Source of the DNA: Arthrobacter sp. E3
GTDB taxonomy: Bacteria > Actinomycetota > Actinomycetes > Actinomycetales > Micrococcaceae
Reading direction: 5' to 3'
Assembly: GCF_017353415.1 (NCBI RefSeq)
Contig: NZ_JAFMPX010000005.1
Coordinates: 1-64,000 of the forward strand
DNA length: 64,000 nt
Part shown: positions 1-8,060 of the stretch, piece after piece
Layout of the letters: every line of letters begins with the position of its first letter
Numbering within the stretch: position 1 is the stretch's first letter
The notes under the pieces: generated by a model
Seen by the model: only the letters and a program-made list of their open reading frames with translations
Told to the model about the DNA's origin: nothing
Database searches by the model: none
Translations under genes and position numbers: made by a program

Positions 1-147
1 CTGATTCACCATAGTGAATGGACCCTGGCACTGGTGCAAGGAACGCCCTGCTTCACCGCCCCGTACCTAATCGATCCCACCCAAACACCACGGCGCAACA
101 CCTACCACCACGGCCTGAGCAAAAACAACCCCAACACCCAAAACTGA
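1..147 (+). CDS. C-terminal end of a DUF222/HNH endonuclease-type protein (partial)
   Basis: Frame 1 is open from the window edge to a TGA at 145-147 and encodes 48 residues. The stretch FTAPYLIDPTQTPRRNTY resembles the extreme C-terminus of the DUF222/HNH endonuclease proteins that are multicopy in Arthrobacter-type genomes, where a 'TAP-x-x-DP-x-QTPRRN' tail is common. The HNH motif would lie upstream, outside the window. The assignment rests on this tail alone, and only the 3' end of the gene can be seen. Confidence 0.55.
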   Translation: MIHHSEWTLALVQGTPCFTAPYLIDPTQTPRRNTYHHGLSKNNPNTQN

Positions 148-238
148 CAACACACCCGGCCGAGTGCAAACGAGGCCTAGAGTAGAACCACAGACATCGG
201 TACCTGCCGAGGTTCGCGGACTTGATAGCGTGAGGAAT

Positions 239-796
239 ATGGATGAAGATTCTTCCCAGAAACGTCTGGATGCAGCAAGCACGTCAGCTCGATTTATTCA
301 GGATGCTGCGGCTGCTGTGCGTCCTAGCAGGCTTGCTGGCCCACGAGATCCCGGCGATGCCTGGGTAGAGGGCGACGCTGGGAAATTCTGGGGCAGGTTC
401 GGTTCTGCTGGCTTGCTGGTAGTGGACTCCGAACGGGGAATACTGTTGCAGCACCGGGCTATCTGGTCGGACCACGGCGGTACATGGGGTCTGCCTGGGG
501 GCGCCCGCCATCAAGGAGAAAGTGCTGTTGACGGAGCCTTGAGAGAGGCATGGGAGGAAGCTGGGGTGCCCGCCGACAAGGTTGAGGTTCTCTTCACCTC
601 CTTGTATGACGTGGGCTACTGGACGTACACCACAGTCGCGGTCCGTGTGGTGGAGAGCTTCGAAGCCATCGTCAATGATCCCGAGAGCATTGCCCTTGAG
701 TGGGTGCCGCCTGCAGAAGTTGAATCCCTGCAGTTGCATCCTGGGTTCGCTGCGGCATGGCCAGTATTGCGGGAGCGTCTGGAAAGGCGTGGCTGA
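239..796 (+). CDS. Nudix hydrolase
   Basis: A 185-residue protein with a perfect Nudix box (GX5EX7REXXEEXG): GGARHQGE, then seven residues, then REAWEEAGV, at about residues 87-110. The two EE glutamates would bind the divalent metal. Family members hydrolyse nucleoside diphosphates linked to another moiety; the substrate cannot be read from sequence. ATG 239 (MDEDSS) is chosen over the in-frame upstream ATG at 164, because residues before it look like untranslated sequence. The next gene begins about 20 bases downstream on the same strand, so the two may be co-transcribed. Confidence 0.85.
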   Translation: MDEDSSQKRLDAASTSARFIQDAAAAVRPSRLAGPRDPGDAWVEGDAGKFWGRFGSAGLLVVDSERGILLQHRAIWSDHGGTWGLPGGARHQGESAVDGALREAWEEAGVPADKVEVLFTSLYDVGYWTYTTVAVRVVESFEAIVNDPESIALEWVPPAEVESLQLHPGFAAAWPVLRERLERRG

Positions 797-818
797 GCCG
801 CAGCCCGGGCAGCGCTCC

Positions 819-1458
819 GTGGTGGGGAGGCTGCTTCAGGAGATCTTTTGGGAACGCGCCACACATTACCGAACTGGCGGTAGGGGCAGGGAGAATGTGC
901 TCACGGCCGAGATGCTCATGGCCTTCGACTTTCTGCCTCGGATGCATTTTTTGGGAGCTGTCATTGGTGCTGCCCACGGTGCAGAACAGGCCAGGGCGGT
1001 GCTGATCTCAGACATTGAGATCGCGAGCGTGAGTTTCCTTCCCGGTGACCTGCCCCTTACTCGTGGAGGCCAAGCGCATCCGTTCCAACTCATTCCAGCC
1101 AGCCCAGCTGGCACGGGAATATGTCGCTGCTATGGCACACGCTGAAAACCGGTTGCCCATCGTTTTGCTGTTGGGTGTCAAGCCCAACGTGTTGGTCTCA
1201 GGGCGTGGCCGAATGACCATCGAGGAAGCAGTACTTGGTGAACTTCTATCTGTTGTGGAAGAGACTCGCAACAGCCAGCTGGATGTGGAACGGCTCCAGA
1301 GTCAGATTGACGATGTCTTTTGCTGGATACCCTGGGAGAAGGTGGACGAGGTGGTGCGAACGCAGGAAGCAGCCTTCACATCTTCCGATCCGTCCGGCAT
1401 AGCTTCGGTGCGCCGGTTGGCGGGGTCGATCAATGATGCGATCACCTGGCATGGGTAG
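819..1458 (+). pseudogene. PD-(D/E)XK nuclease-like protein, frameshifted
   Basis: Two overlapping frames together make one sensible protein of about 210 residues. The first runs from GTG 819 or 822 (VVGRLLQEIF...) to FLPGDLPL near 1058. The second continues with LLVEAKRIRS to the TAG ending at 1458. Removing one C from the CCCC run at 1053-1056 joins them as PGDLPLLVEAKR. An Asp followed by a hydrophobic strand carrying E-x-K is the pattern of PD-(D/E)XK nuclease cores, but no specific family is recognised, so function is inference. It sits 22 bases after the Nudix gene and converges on the retron RT. The break may be a sequencing error or a real mutation. Confidence 0.5.
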
Positions 1459-1496
1459 AGAATGCGGTGGAGTTAGTTCCTCAACAGCGACTGGTG

Positions 1497-2870
1497 CTAC
1501 CAGCTGATCCGGTCGAAGTCGCGTCGCAGCCGGACGCTCCGCGCTGAGTTCAACGACTCCATCCACGTAATGCGGCCCAGCAGATGGGCGCGGAAATCGG
1601 TGTGATCGGCCCGGTTCTGTGACTCCGGCCCGAAGAGCATGCAGTTGTGCAGAATCGCCTTCAGCGCATCGAATTCACGGCGCGGAGCGTTGAGATGCTG
1701 GTTCACTACTATACCGGTGACCTGCTGGCGGGTGCTGCGTGGCCGGACTCTGGTCTTGCGTTCGTTGAGTTTATGCCCCTCATCGGCCGCAATGTGCTTT
1801 GCGCCCCGAAGGAAACGCTCGGTACGCCTGGCCAAGGCGGGACCGCCACTGAATCCAAGGTCGTCGGCATAGCGGGTGTATTTGGCCCCGGCGGCCTCCG
1901 CCCACCCCTGCAGCCTGGAGTCCAGCCGCCGCAGTGCCAAATTTGCCAATGCAGGGGAGGTCGGTGCACCCTGTGGCAAGTGGGGGAGCCGCAATGCTTG
2001 CGTGAGGGCAAAGCGTTCGGCAGCGCTCCCGCCCGGGGGCATGGAGCTGATGACCCGGGGTGGAACTATATGGGTGCACAGTCCGGTCAGACGGTGAGCC
2101 ACCGCTTCCGGATATCCTGACTGTCGCAGCGCCCCAAACACTTTTCCAGCGGTGACATTGGCAAAAAAGCTCAGCAGGTCCATCGAAATGAGCACGTCGG
2201 CACCCGTATGCAGTGCCGCTCCGCTGGATGCACTTCGTCCCGGGACGAAACCGTGCGCTGCATTGTGCAGCGGAATGGGAGCAAGGAGCCCATGCAGCAC
2301 TTTTCGTTGGATGCTCCGCAGCCTGAGCCCGGGAATCTCCAACAACCTTGGGGTCCTGCCGGGTCGTTCTCGCCACATGTATCGGTAGTGCTGCAAACAG
2401 CTCCGGCTGGCCAGCCTGTTCAAATGGCGGGTGTCGGCAAACCACTCCAGCTCGCCCAGCTTCACGCCAAGAACTGCAGCCAACTGCTCCAACCCTGCGA
2501 CCTCGGGAACAGGGTGGGTTCCTTCCCGCAGCTCTGGTTCTGCCACTGCGTAGGCTGCCAAACGGAGGGGTTTGCGTTGATCATGTGCCTTGTCCACGGC
2601 AGCGGCGAAGGGTTCGCTGGCTCCTATGTGGGCGGCCAGTTCGCGTAGTGCGTCAGCGGGTTTGCGGTGGTAGGCACACACCACGGCCCGAACCAGCGGA
2701 CCCAGCCAACGTCGTCGTGCTCCCAGCACTTCGGCACCGGCGGATACCAGCGCTTCCACCGTCCAATCCGGTGCAGCAAGAAAGGCGTGAGACAAAGCTG
2801 TTGCCACGATCGCGGGGGTGGGATGCGGCGTGTGGGCGAGGACCTGTGCGGCCTTGTAGTCGTTGGTCAT
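1497..2870 (-). CDS. Retron-type reverse transcriptase with N-terminal extension
   Basis: A 457-residue RNA-directed DNA polymerase. Seen motifs: NAAHGFVPGRS (about 203-213), the first catalytic Asp in SMDLLSFF (about 231), LPQGAPTSPALAN (about 298), the catalytic YADD (about 334-337), and VTGIVVN (about 384-390), the VTG-type motif characteristic of retron RTs. The first 150 or so residues form an alanine-rich helical extension with no recognised motif; myxobacterial retron RTs also carry long N-terminal extensions. ATG 2870 (MTNDYK) is preferred over the upstream in-frame ATG at 3065, which lies inside the structured RNA; GGAAGGAAG lies just upstream of 2870. The RT should reverse-transcribe the adjacent RNA (2923-3085) into branched msDNA, normally for phage defence. 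No separate effector gene follows it on the same strand. Confidence 0.9.
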   Translation of the reverse strand: MTNDYKAAQVLAHTPHPTPAIVATALSHAFLAAPDWTVEALVSAGAEVLGARRRWLGPLVRAVVCAYHRKPADALRELAAHIGASEPFAAAVDKAHDQRKPLRLAAYAVAEPELREGTHPVPEVAGLEQLAAVLGVKLGELEWFADTRHLNRLASRSCLQHYRYMWRERPGRTPRLLEIPGLRLRSIQRKVLHGLLAPIPLHNAAHGFVPGRSASSGAALHTGADVLISMDLLSFFANVTAGKVFGALRQSGYPEAVAHRLTGLCTHIVPPRVISSMPPGGSAAERFALTQALRLPHLPQGAPTSPALANLALRRLDSRLQGWAEAAGAKYTRYADDLGFSGGPALARRTERFLRGAKHIAADEGHKLNERKTRVRPRSTRQQVTGIVVNQHLNAPRREFDALKAILHNCMLFGPESQNRADHTDFRAHLLGRITWMESLNSARSVRLRRDFDRISW

Positions 2871-2922
2871 CCCCGTAGCTTCCTTCCGTGTCCCGGTAGT
2901 GATTTCAGCCAGGTCATGAAGC

Positions 2923-3085
2923 GACGGAGGCTTCCAGACGACCTGTCTGTCGGTGCGGGTGGTGTGCTGCGCGGAGCGCAGAGCCCCCACCCGCGGCGCC
3001 TTCTCGAGCGGTACTACGTGCCCCGGGGTAGCCCCGGGGAGGAACCTGCACGAGTGCAGTTCCACCTCGTCGGGAAGCCTCCGTC
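2923..3085 (-). ncRNA. Putative retron msr-msd RNA
   Basis: Reading the minus strand from 3085: an outer repeat arm (a1, 3085-3067); hairpin 1 (3063-3041, loop CGAG in plus-strand sense); hairpin 2 (3039-3021, an 8-bp CCCCGGGG stem with a 3-base loop); a long msd-type hairpin (2994-2955, outer arms of 8 bp, inner arms CTGCGC/GCGCAG); then arm a2 (2941-2923). The RT start codon lies 52 bases further on. Order, size and position before the RT match the canonical a1-msr-msd-a2-RT retron layout. The branching guanosine and exact msDNA ends cannot be fixed by eye. Confidence 0.8.
2923..3085. repeat. Inverted repeat a1/a2 flanking the retron RNA
   Basis: GACGGAGGCTTCC at 2923-2935 is exactly complementary to 3073-3085 (13 bp). 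After one mismatch (2936/3072) pairing continues for 5 bp (2937-2941 with 3067-3071), giving 18 of 19 paired positions. This long-range stem is the a1/a2 element that retrons need for msDNA priming. Confidence 0.85.
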
Positions 3086-3177
3086 TACTCGAAACGCTAA
3101 CACGTAGGGTGGGAGCCGGTGCAGGGTTGGTGGTTCAGAAGCGTGCATAGAAGCGCGAAACTGCTGGCTGTGCAACC

Positions 3178-4242
3178 GTGTCATTAGCGGCTCCGAAAGT
3201 TCATTACGGTAAAAAGATGCCTGCGCCCAGTGAAAAAACACCGCTCAAACCACTGTGGCTTCACCGCCACGCTGAGGTTATGGCCGCAGCGCTGGATCCG
3301 GAGACCTTCTCCTCCGCAGTGTCCAGCCACCTGAACGTGCCCAACGGCATGGACGGGGCCGAACACACCCTCTACCGTGCCGTGGTGGACAAGTACATGG
3401 CCCCCGAACGTACTGCGACGATTGCGCCCATCTGTCAGGCAGCGGCCGAGGATCTCGTTGCGGGCATCCCGTCAGACATGCCCGTGGACGTAGTCGGTGG
3501 GTTGGGGCGGCGCTACGCCGTGCGGGCGCAAAGCCAATGGCTCGGGTGGCCGGCTGTGCTGGAGGACCCGTTGTTGCAGTGGATCGGAGACAACCATGCG
3601 GCAACAGGGAGTGGCGAGCTGGCTGACGACTTTGTGGGCAACGCACCTCTGTTGCTGACGGAGATCGTCAGTATTCTGCGCAACTGGACGGCGGGGGACC
3701 TGGGCAGCATATCCCGCTGCGTGGGCAGCATTGTCAACCATCTGGCGCAGAATCCTGAGCTGCAGACGGAACTTCGCAGCCAGTTATTGATTCCAGCTGG
3801 CACAGACACTGCTTTCTTGGATGCTGCCACTGATGAAATGCTGCGCATCGAGAACCCGTTCCTGTCCAACCGGCGCAAAACCATCCAGACGCTGGAACTG
3901 GACGGGCACAGCATCGAGGCAGGCCGAAGGGTGTACTTGGACTGGGTGGAAGCAAATCGGGATCCCGCAGTGTTTGGCGACCCCGACGCCTACCGTCCCA
4001 CCCAGAATGCAGCCAGCAACCTTGTCTACGCCATTGACAAACACGTCTGCCCGGGCCGTGGTCTGTCCACCAGGGAGCTGCGGGTTGCAACCGTTGAACT
4101 GCTATACCAAACAACGGCGATCATGCCTGCTCCGGGCTTGGAGAATGTGCGCGAAACAGCTCCGCTGGGCGACTTTGGCAGCGTTCACGTCATCCTTACC
4201 AAGAAAGAGTTTCCAGCCGTTCAGGCTTCCACGAAGGGATGA
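3178..4242 (+). CDS. Cytochrome P450
   Basis: A 354-residue protein carrying the P450 signatures in order: an I-helix segment NWTAGDLGS, the K-helix ExxR in DEMLRIENP, the ANRDPAVFGDPDAYRP meander, and the haem-ligand loop KHVCPGRGLSTRE with the proximal Cys. It is a soluble bacterial type, expected to need a ferredoxin partner; none is nearby. The I-helix lacks the usual acid-Thr pair (AGxDT) and reads AGDLGS. At 354 residues it is shorter than the usual 400. GTG 3178 or ATG 3217 (MPAPSEK) could be the start; neither has a strong ribosome-binding site. Its 3' end overlaps the convergent methyltransferase by 22 bases. The substrate is unknown. Confidence 0.85.
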   Translation: MSLAAPKVHYGKKMPAPSEKTPLKPLWLHRHAEVMAAALDPETFSSAVSSHLNVPNGMDGAEHTLYRAVVDKYMAPERTATIAPICQAAAEDLVAGIPSDMPVDVVGGLGRRYAVRAQSQWLGWPAVLEDPLLQWIGDNHAATGSGELADDFVGNAPLLLTEIVSILRNWTAGDLGSISRCVGSIVNHLAQNPELQTELRSQLLIPAGTDTAFLDAATDEMLRIENPFLSNRRKTIQTLELDGHSIEAGRRVYLDWVEANRDPAVFGDPDAYRPTQNAASNLVYAIDKHVCPGRGLSTRELRVATVELLYQTTAIMPAPGLENVRETAPLGDFGSVHVILTKKEFPAVQASTKG

Positions 4243-4826
4243 TCCAGGAGAGCCACCAAATAGTCTGAATCCTCTGCGAATGGGTGCAGCTGCCATGTGG
4301 AGAAGCTCCCGGAAACGCGCAATCCTGCGCCTTGGACATCGCTGAAAAAATCTACAAAGTCGTAGCCGCGTCCCGCACCAAAGCCCACCACCACCCGGCC
4401 ATCGTGCGCCAGGTGTTCCCTGAAATGAGCAAGCACAGCCGGCGCTGTTCCTGGGGCAAGAAACGTCAGCACGTTTCCGGCGCACAAGATCAAATCAAAC
4501 GTCTCACCGGGTAGGGACAACGCACTTAGGTCGCCCAGTCTCCAATCGACGTCCGGATGGTCGTTTCGCGCGGCTGCGACCAGTTCGGGATCAAGGTCCA
4601 CGCCCACCACGCGGTGCCCCCTACGTGCCAATTCCCCACCAATCCTGCCCATGCCGCACCCGGCATCCAAGATCCGGCCGGAGCGGGCGAGCAATGCATC
4701 AGCCATCCTGGCCTCACCGTGAACATCGACACCGTCGGCACGCAACGCGGCAAACTGGGCCACATACCTAGCCGAATGGCCGGGTTCCGCTCGATTCTTC
4801 GCTTCCCACAAATTTTCACTGTCCAT
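4221..4826 (-). CDS. Class I SAM-dependent methyltransferase
   Basis: 201 residues with a Rossmann-type SAM-binding core: motif I DAGCGMGRIGGELA, the acidic residue ending strand 2 in VVGVDLDPE, GDLSAL after strand 3, and FDLILCAGNVLTFL as motif II/post II. This is the methyltransferase-11/25 type that methylates small molecules. It converges on the P450 and overlaps its 3' end by 22 bases. The pairing could mean a tailoring pair, but opposite strands give no operon support. Confidence 0.85.
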   Translation of the reverse strand: MDSENLWEAKNRAEPGHSARYVAQFAALRADGVDVHGEARMADALLARSGRILDAGCGMGRIGGELARRGHRVVGVDLDPELVAAARNDHPDVDWRLGDLSALSLPGETFDLILCAGNVLTFLAPGTAPAVLAHFREHLAHDGRVVVGFGAGRGYDFVDFFSDVQGAGLRVSGSFSTWQLHPFAEDSDYLVALLDHPFVEA

Positions 4827-5044
4827 GGGCCAAGGCTACCGCTGCCAGACTTTCCCGGTCCCAACCGCGCCACACTGCGCTCCGCGCAGCACAGTGCAGG
4901 AGGGGTCAACCTGCCTGCCTCCCATCTTTGCAATGGAGGGCCCCGTCGTCGTTCACGATATTTTTCGGCTAGGTCACTCCACCGCCTTGGCAGCCAAAAT
5001 CGCCTCCACGAACAAGAAACCACTCAATGTGCAACTATCGATCC

Positions 5045-5611
5045 ATGCCTGAAACTGTGGATCATCCCCTCGCCGTCCGTGCGATGGCCTTCACCCGACC
5101 CTCAAGGTGGCGGCACCGCCCTGTGCGCCTGGTCCGCTATGACGCCTACTGGGCAGGTGGTTACGTGGACTTCGACGTGAGCCTTTCCAAAATGATGTAC
5201 CGGGGATCACCCGCGGACTTCGCTGCGATAAAGGAGAGCGTGCACGATCACTGCCCGGAAGTAGGGACTGGCCAGTGGGTGGGAGAATTTGGCGCCGTCG
5301 TTCCCGGACCCACCCAGACTGAACCGGACCCGACAGGAAACGTGAGAGGGACGCCGTCGAAGTATGGGGTTTCACATGACGAGTCGTACAAGAAGAGCGG
5401 CCGCAGGTGGGGCGTCGGTTTTGGTGCAACCAGTCTCGGCCTTGGCCTTTACCTCGTTATCGAGCCACTGAGCGACGGTTTCACCGGTTTTGTGGGAGTA
5501 CTTTGCGTCATCTTTGGCCTGTCAGCCCTCGCGGGCTTGCTGCCCAAAAAATACCACTGGTTATTAGTTGCACGTCCACCGGCGCGATTTCGGGGTCCAG
5601 CACGAAAGTAG
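5045..5611 (+). CDS. Hypothetical protein with two C-terminal membrane segments
   Basis: Not recognised. The product has a polar, basic N-terminal half (RPSRWRHRPVRLVRYD) and two hydrophobic segments near the C-terminus (GVGFGATSLGLGLYLVIEP and FVGVLCVIFGLSALAGLL), separated by a short loop, then a basic tail. ATG 5045 (MPETVDH) is favoured over ATG 5027. It stands alone between a methyltransferase on the other strand and a DedA-type gene. Confidence 0.5.
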   Translation: MPETVDHPLAVRAMAFTRPSRWRHRPVRLVRYDAYWAGGYVDFDVSLSKMMYRGSPADFAAIKESVHDHCPEVGTGQWVGEFGAVVPGPTQTEPDPTGNVRGTPSKYGVSHDESYKKSGRRWGVGFGATSLGLGLYLVIEPLSDGFTGFVGVLCVIFGLSALAGLLPKKYHWLLVARPPARFRGPARK

Positions 5612-5655
5612 ATCGAAAATATGCACCGCACTTGGTGGTGCACAGCTGATTCGGG

Positions 5656-5675
5656 ACAGTCCTTGAAAGGACTGT
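5656..5675. terminator. Short perfect hairpin after the hypothetical membrane gene
   Basis: ACAGTCCTT and AAGGACTGT form a 9-bp stem with a 2-base loop. There is no T-run on either side, so termination is only a guess. Confidence 0.35.
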
Positions 5676-5798
5676 AGCGACCAGTCTCACGTGCGGAAAA
5701 TTAGGGCAACCTGGCTTGCCTTCGCTACCATGGGAGGAGATCAACAGACTAGAATTCCCTAGCTATATTCTTCCTGACCCAGGGGGCAGCGAACGCTC

Positions 5799-6341
5799 AT
5801 GATGGACAGCATTGTCTCCCTCCCCTTTGTCTGGGCCTTTTTGATCCTGTTTGTCATTGTGATGCTGCGTTCCAACGCCACATATTGGACAGGACGGGCA
5901 TTGGCTGCCGGAGGGCGCAAAACCAAGCTGCAAAAGTACTTGGACGCCCCATCCGTGATCCGGGCGGAAAAAGTCATTGCCCGCTGGGGAACCGCTGCTG
6001 TCAGCGTGAGCTTTCTGACCATTGGGGTCCAGACTGCCGTCAACATGTCTGCCGGACTGGGCCGGATGCCGTTGCGCCGCTACATTCCGGCAACCGTGGT
6101 TGGATCCATCGCGTGGGCCTGCATATACGCCACCATCGGGCTTGCCGCATTTGACGCCGCCCTTGCCGCTGCTGCCGGATCCCCGCTTTCCTTGATCGTC
6201 CTTGTTCTGCTCGCTGCCGCCGCAGCGCTGGGTGTGCACCTGTTTCGCGTCTCAAGGATCCGTAAGCTGGATCAGAGCGCCTTGGAAGATTGCCCGGTCA
6301 TGGGCCAGGAATTGGCCGTCAAGCCAACGTTGCAGGCGTAG
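5799..6341 (+). CDS. DedA/VTT-family membrane protein
   Basis: 180 residues with about four hydrophobic segments. The central part (ARWGTAAVSVSFLTIGVQTAVNMSAGLGRM...RYIPATVVGSIAWACIYATIG, split here) matches the DedA/VTT pattern in which a G/N-rich re-entrant segment is followed by R-x-x-x-P-x-x-x-x-G. DedA proteins are implicated in undecaprenyl phosphate and lipid flipping. At 180 residues it is slightly shorter than the usual 200-220. Two consecutive ATG codons (5799, 5802) could start it. Confidence 0.7.
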   Translation: MMDSIVSLPFVWAFLILFVIVMLRSNATYWTGRALAAGGRKTKLQKYLDAPSVIRAEKVIARWGTAAVSVSFLTIGVQTAVNMSAGLGRMPLRRYIPATVVGSIAWACIYATIGLAAFDAALAAAAGSPLSLIVLVLLAAAAALGVHLFRVSRIRKLDQSALEDCPVMGQELAVKPTLQA

Positions 6342-6386
6342 ACGCCGTGTGCGAATCGCTGCGCTGCTGCCGGTAGAGTCATAGCC

Positions 6387-7250
6387 ATGCCGGAAACAAC
6401 CACATGCTTAACTGCCGAATCTGCTGCAACGGCAACTGCAGCAGCAACCGCAGTCGCTGACACCGCGTCCTACTACCGCCACTTGGGTGGGAACCGCTAC
6501 GCATCCACCATTCACGCACAGGGTGCTTGGAACGCTCACGAACAACATATGGCCCCGGTGACCGGTATTATGGTGCACGCTTTGGAGCAGTTTCAGCCCC
6601 GCACCGACATGCGACTTGTCCGGCTCAGCTTTGACATTCTGGGCCTGATCCCGGCTGGCGAATTCAGCATTGAAACGACCCTGCTGCGCCCCGGCAAAAC
6701 TATCGAGCTGCTGCAGGCTGAATTGATCGCCGACGGCCGGGTGGCTGTCCGGGGCACTGCCTGGCGGCTGCAACGCGGCGACTCGTCCGTCGTCGAAGCC
6801 TTTGAAGACAAGCCCCTTGAGCCACTTGATGAATCAGTGGCCTGGTCGGGGCTGAACACGTGGCCCGGTGGGTTCATCAAGTCCATTGAAGGGCGAACAC
6901 TTCCGGGCCACCGCAAGGGGCACGGACGTGCCTGGCTGCGCAGCCCGCACACCATGCTCGACGGCGGCGAACACTCCTCAGCGCTGGTTCGGCTCCTGGG
7001 GCTGGCGGACAGTGCCAACGGTGTGGCTGCGCGTATTCTGCCCGAACCGGGTAGTTTCATGTTCCCCAATGTGGATCTGTCCTTGCACATCTACCGGGAA
7101 CCTGTCGGTGAGTGGCTGGGGCTGGACTCCACGGTGACGTTTGCCGGCGACGGCGTGGGCCTCACCTCATCCGTGCTGCATGACGAGCAAGGCCCCTTCG
7201 GGCGCTCAGAGCAGATCCTGACCCTGCGTCCCATCCCGCACAACCAGTGA
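6387..7250 (+). CDS. Thioesterase family protein (TesB-like double hotdog)
   Basis: 287 residues. The N-terminal half, with QGAWNAHEQHMAPVTGIMVHAL and LVRLSFDILGLIPAGEF, matches the hotdog fold of TesB-like acyl-CoA thioesterases; the C-terminal half (MFPNVDLSLHIYREPVGEWL, GVGLTSSVLHDEQGPFGRSEQ) matches the second hotdog. It would hydrolyse acyl-CoA; chain length is unknown. Its stop overlaps the GTG of the next gene (GTGA), so the two are translationally coupled. Confidence 0.8.
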   Translation: MPETTTCLTAESAATATAAATAVADTASYYRHLGGNRYASTIHAQGAWNAHEQHMAPVTGIMVHALEQFQPRTDMRLVRLSFDILGLIPAGEFSIETTLLRPGKTIELLQAELIADGRVAVRGTAWRLQRGDSSVVEAFEDKPLEPLDESVAWSGLNTWPGGFIKSIEGRTLPGHRKGHGRAWLRSPHTMLDGGEHSSALVRLLGLADSANGVAARILPEPGSFMFPNVDLSLHIYREPVGEWLGLDSTVTFAGDGVGLTSSVLHDEQGPFGRSEQILTLRPIPHNQ

Positions 7251-7960
7251 GCTCGCTGCTTGCCCCACGCCTTGAAGTCCACAAACAGTTGGTCAACCAG
7301 GGAGCCGAAGCCGACCTGAACCATGCCCTGGACCTTCTTGCAGAGGTGAAGGATAGGCGTCAGAACGCCATGCTGCGCCTGTACCGGCCCGAGCCCACCG
7401 TGGCGTTCGGCCAGCGGGACACCAGGCTGCCCGGCTTTGCCGCTGCTGAGCAGGCCTCACGAAACAACGGTTTTGTGCCAGCCGTCCGGCGTGCAGGGGG
7501 TAGGGCCGCTGCCTACCACCGGGGCACCCTGATCGTTGACCACATCCAACCCCAGGACGATGCCATTGTCGGAGCCAAGGCGCGCTTCGGGTTCTTTGGG
7601 GACTTGTTTGGCCAGGCCCTGCAGTCGCTGGGTCTGGACGCCGGCGTCGGTGAAATCCCCGGTGAATACTGCCCGGGCGAGTACAGCGTGTATGGCAGGA
7701 ACGCAGCCGCCAGCATCAAGCTGGTCGGCACGGCGCAACGCGTGGTCTCCGGGGCATGGCTGTTCAGCTCCGTCATCGTGGTGGAAAAATCGGAACCCAT
7801 CCGCCAAGTCCTTATTGACAGCTATGCGGCACTCGGCCTGGACTGGGACCCGTCCACCGCCGGCGCGGCCGAAGACCTGCTCCCGGGACTCACGGTGGAG
7901 GACGTGGAAGCGGCCATCCTGGCGGCCTACACGCAGCACACGCAGCTCAGCGGCACATGA
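7247..7960 (+). CDS. Lipoate-protein ligase family protein
   Basis: 237 residues of the BPL/LplA/LipB fold. Recognisable segments: LRLYRPEPTVAFGQRDTRLPGF (here read in two parts), the lipoyl-binding RRAGGRAAAYHRGTL (the family RRxxGGG-x-V/A-x-H motif in shortened form), and the IKLVGTAQRVV region, where the Lys equivalent binds the lipoyl-AMP. The substrate may be lipoate or another acyl group such as octanoate. GTG 7247 overlaps the thioesterase stop. Confidence 0.75.
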   Translation: MSSLLAPRLEVHKQLVNQGAEADLNHALDLLAEVKDRRQNAMLRLYRPEPTVAFGQRDTRLPGFAAAEQASRNNGFVPAVRRAGGRAAAYHRGTLIVDHIQPQDDAIVGAKARFGFFGDLFGQALQSLGLDAGVGEIPGEYCPGEYSVYGRNAAASIKLVGTAQRVVSGAWLFSSVIVVEKSEPIRQVLIDSYAALGLDWDPSTAGAAEDLLPGLTVEDVEAAILAAYTQHTQLSGT

Positions 7961-7998
7961 CGCCCAAGCGCAGCAGCGTCTTCAGAACACCACAAAAC

Positions 7999-8030
7999 AA
8001 GGGCCGCGCAGCATCAGCTGCGCGGCCCTT
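7999..8030. terminator. Bidirectional terminator between convergent genes
   Basis: AAGGGCCGCGCAGC, loop ATCA, GCTGCGCGGCCCTT: a 14-bp perfect stem between the lipoate ligase-like gene and the convergent metallo-hydrolase gene. Confidence 0.85.
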
Positions 8031-8060
8031 GTGATGTGGTGCCAGTTCTTCGTGGAGCAG

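Noticed and set aside
1497-2870. RT as a group II intron or diversity-generating RT
   Set aside because: No maturase domain, no intron RNA domain V-like sequence, no template/variable repeat; VTG and the adjacent a1/a2 RNA point to a retron.
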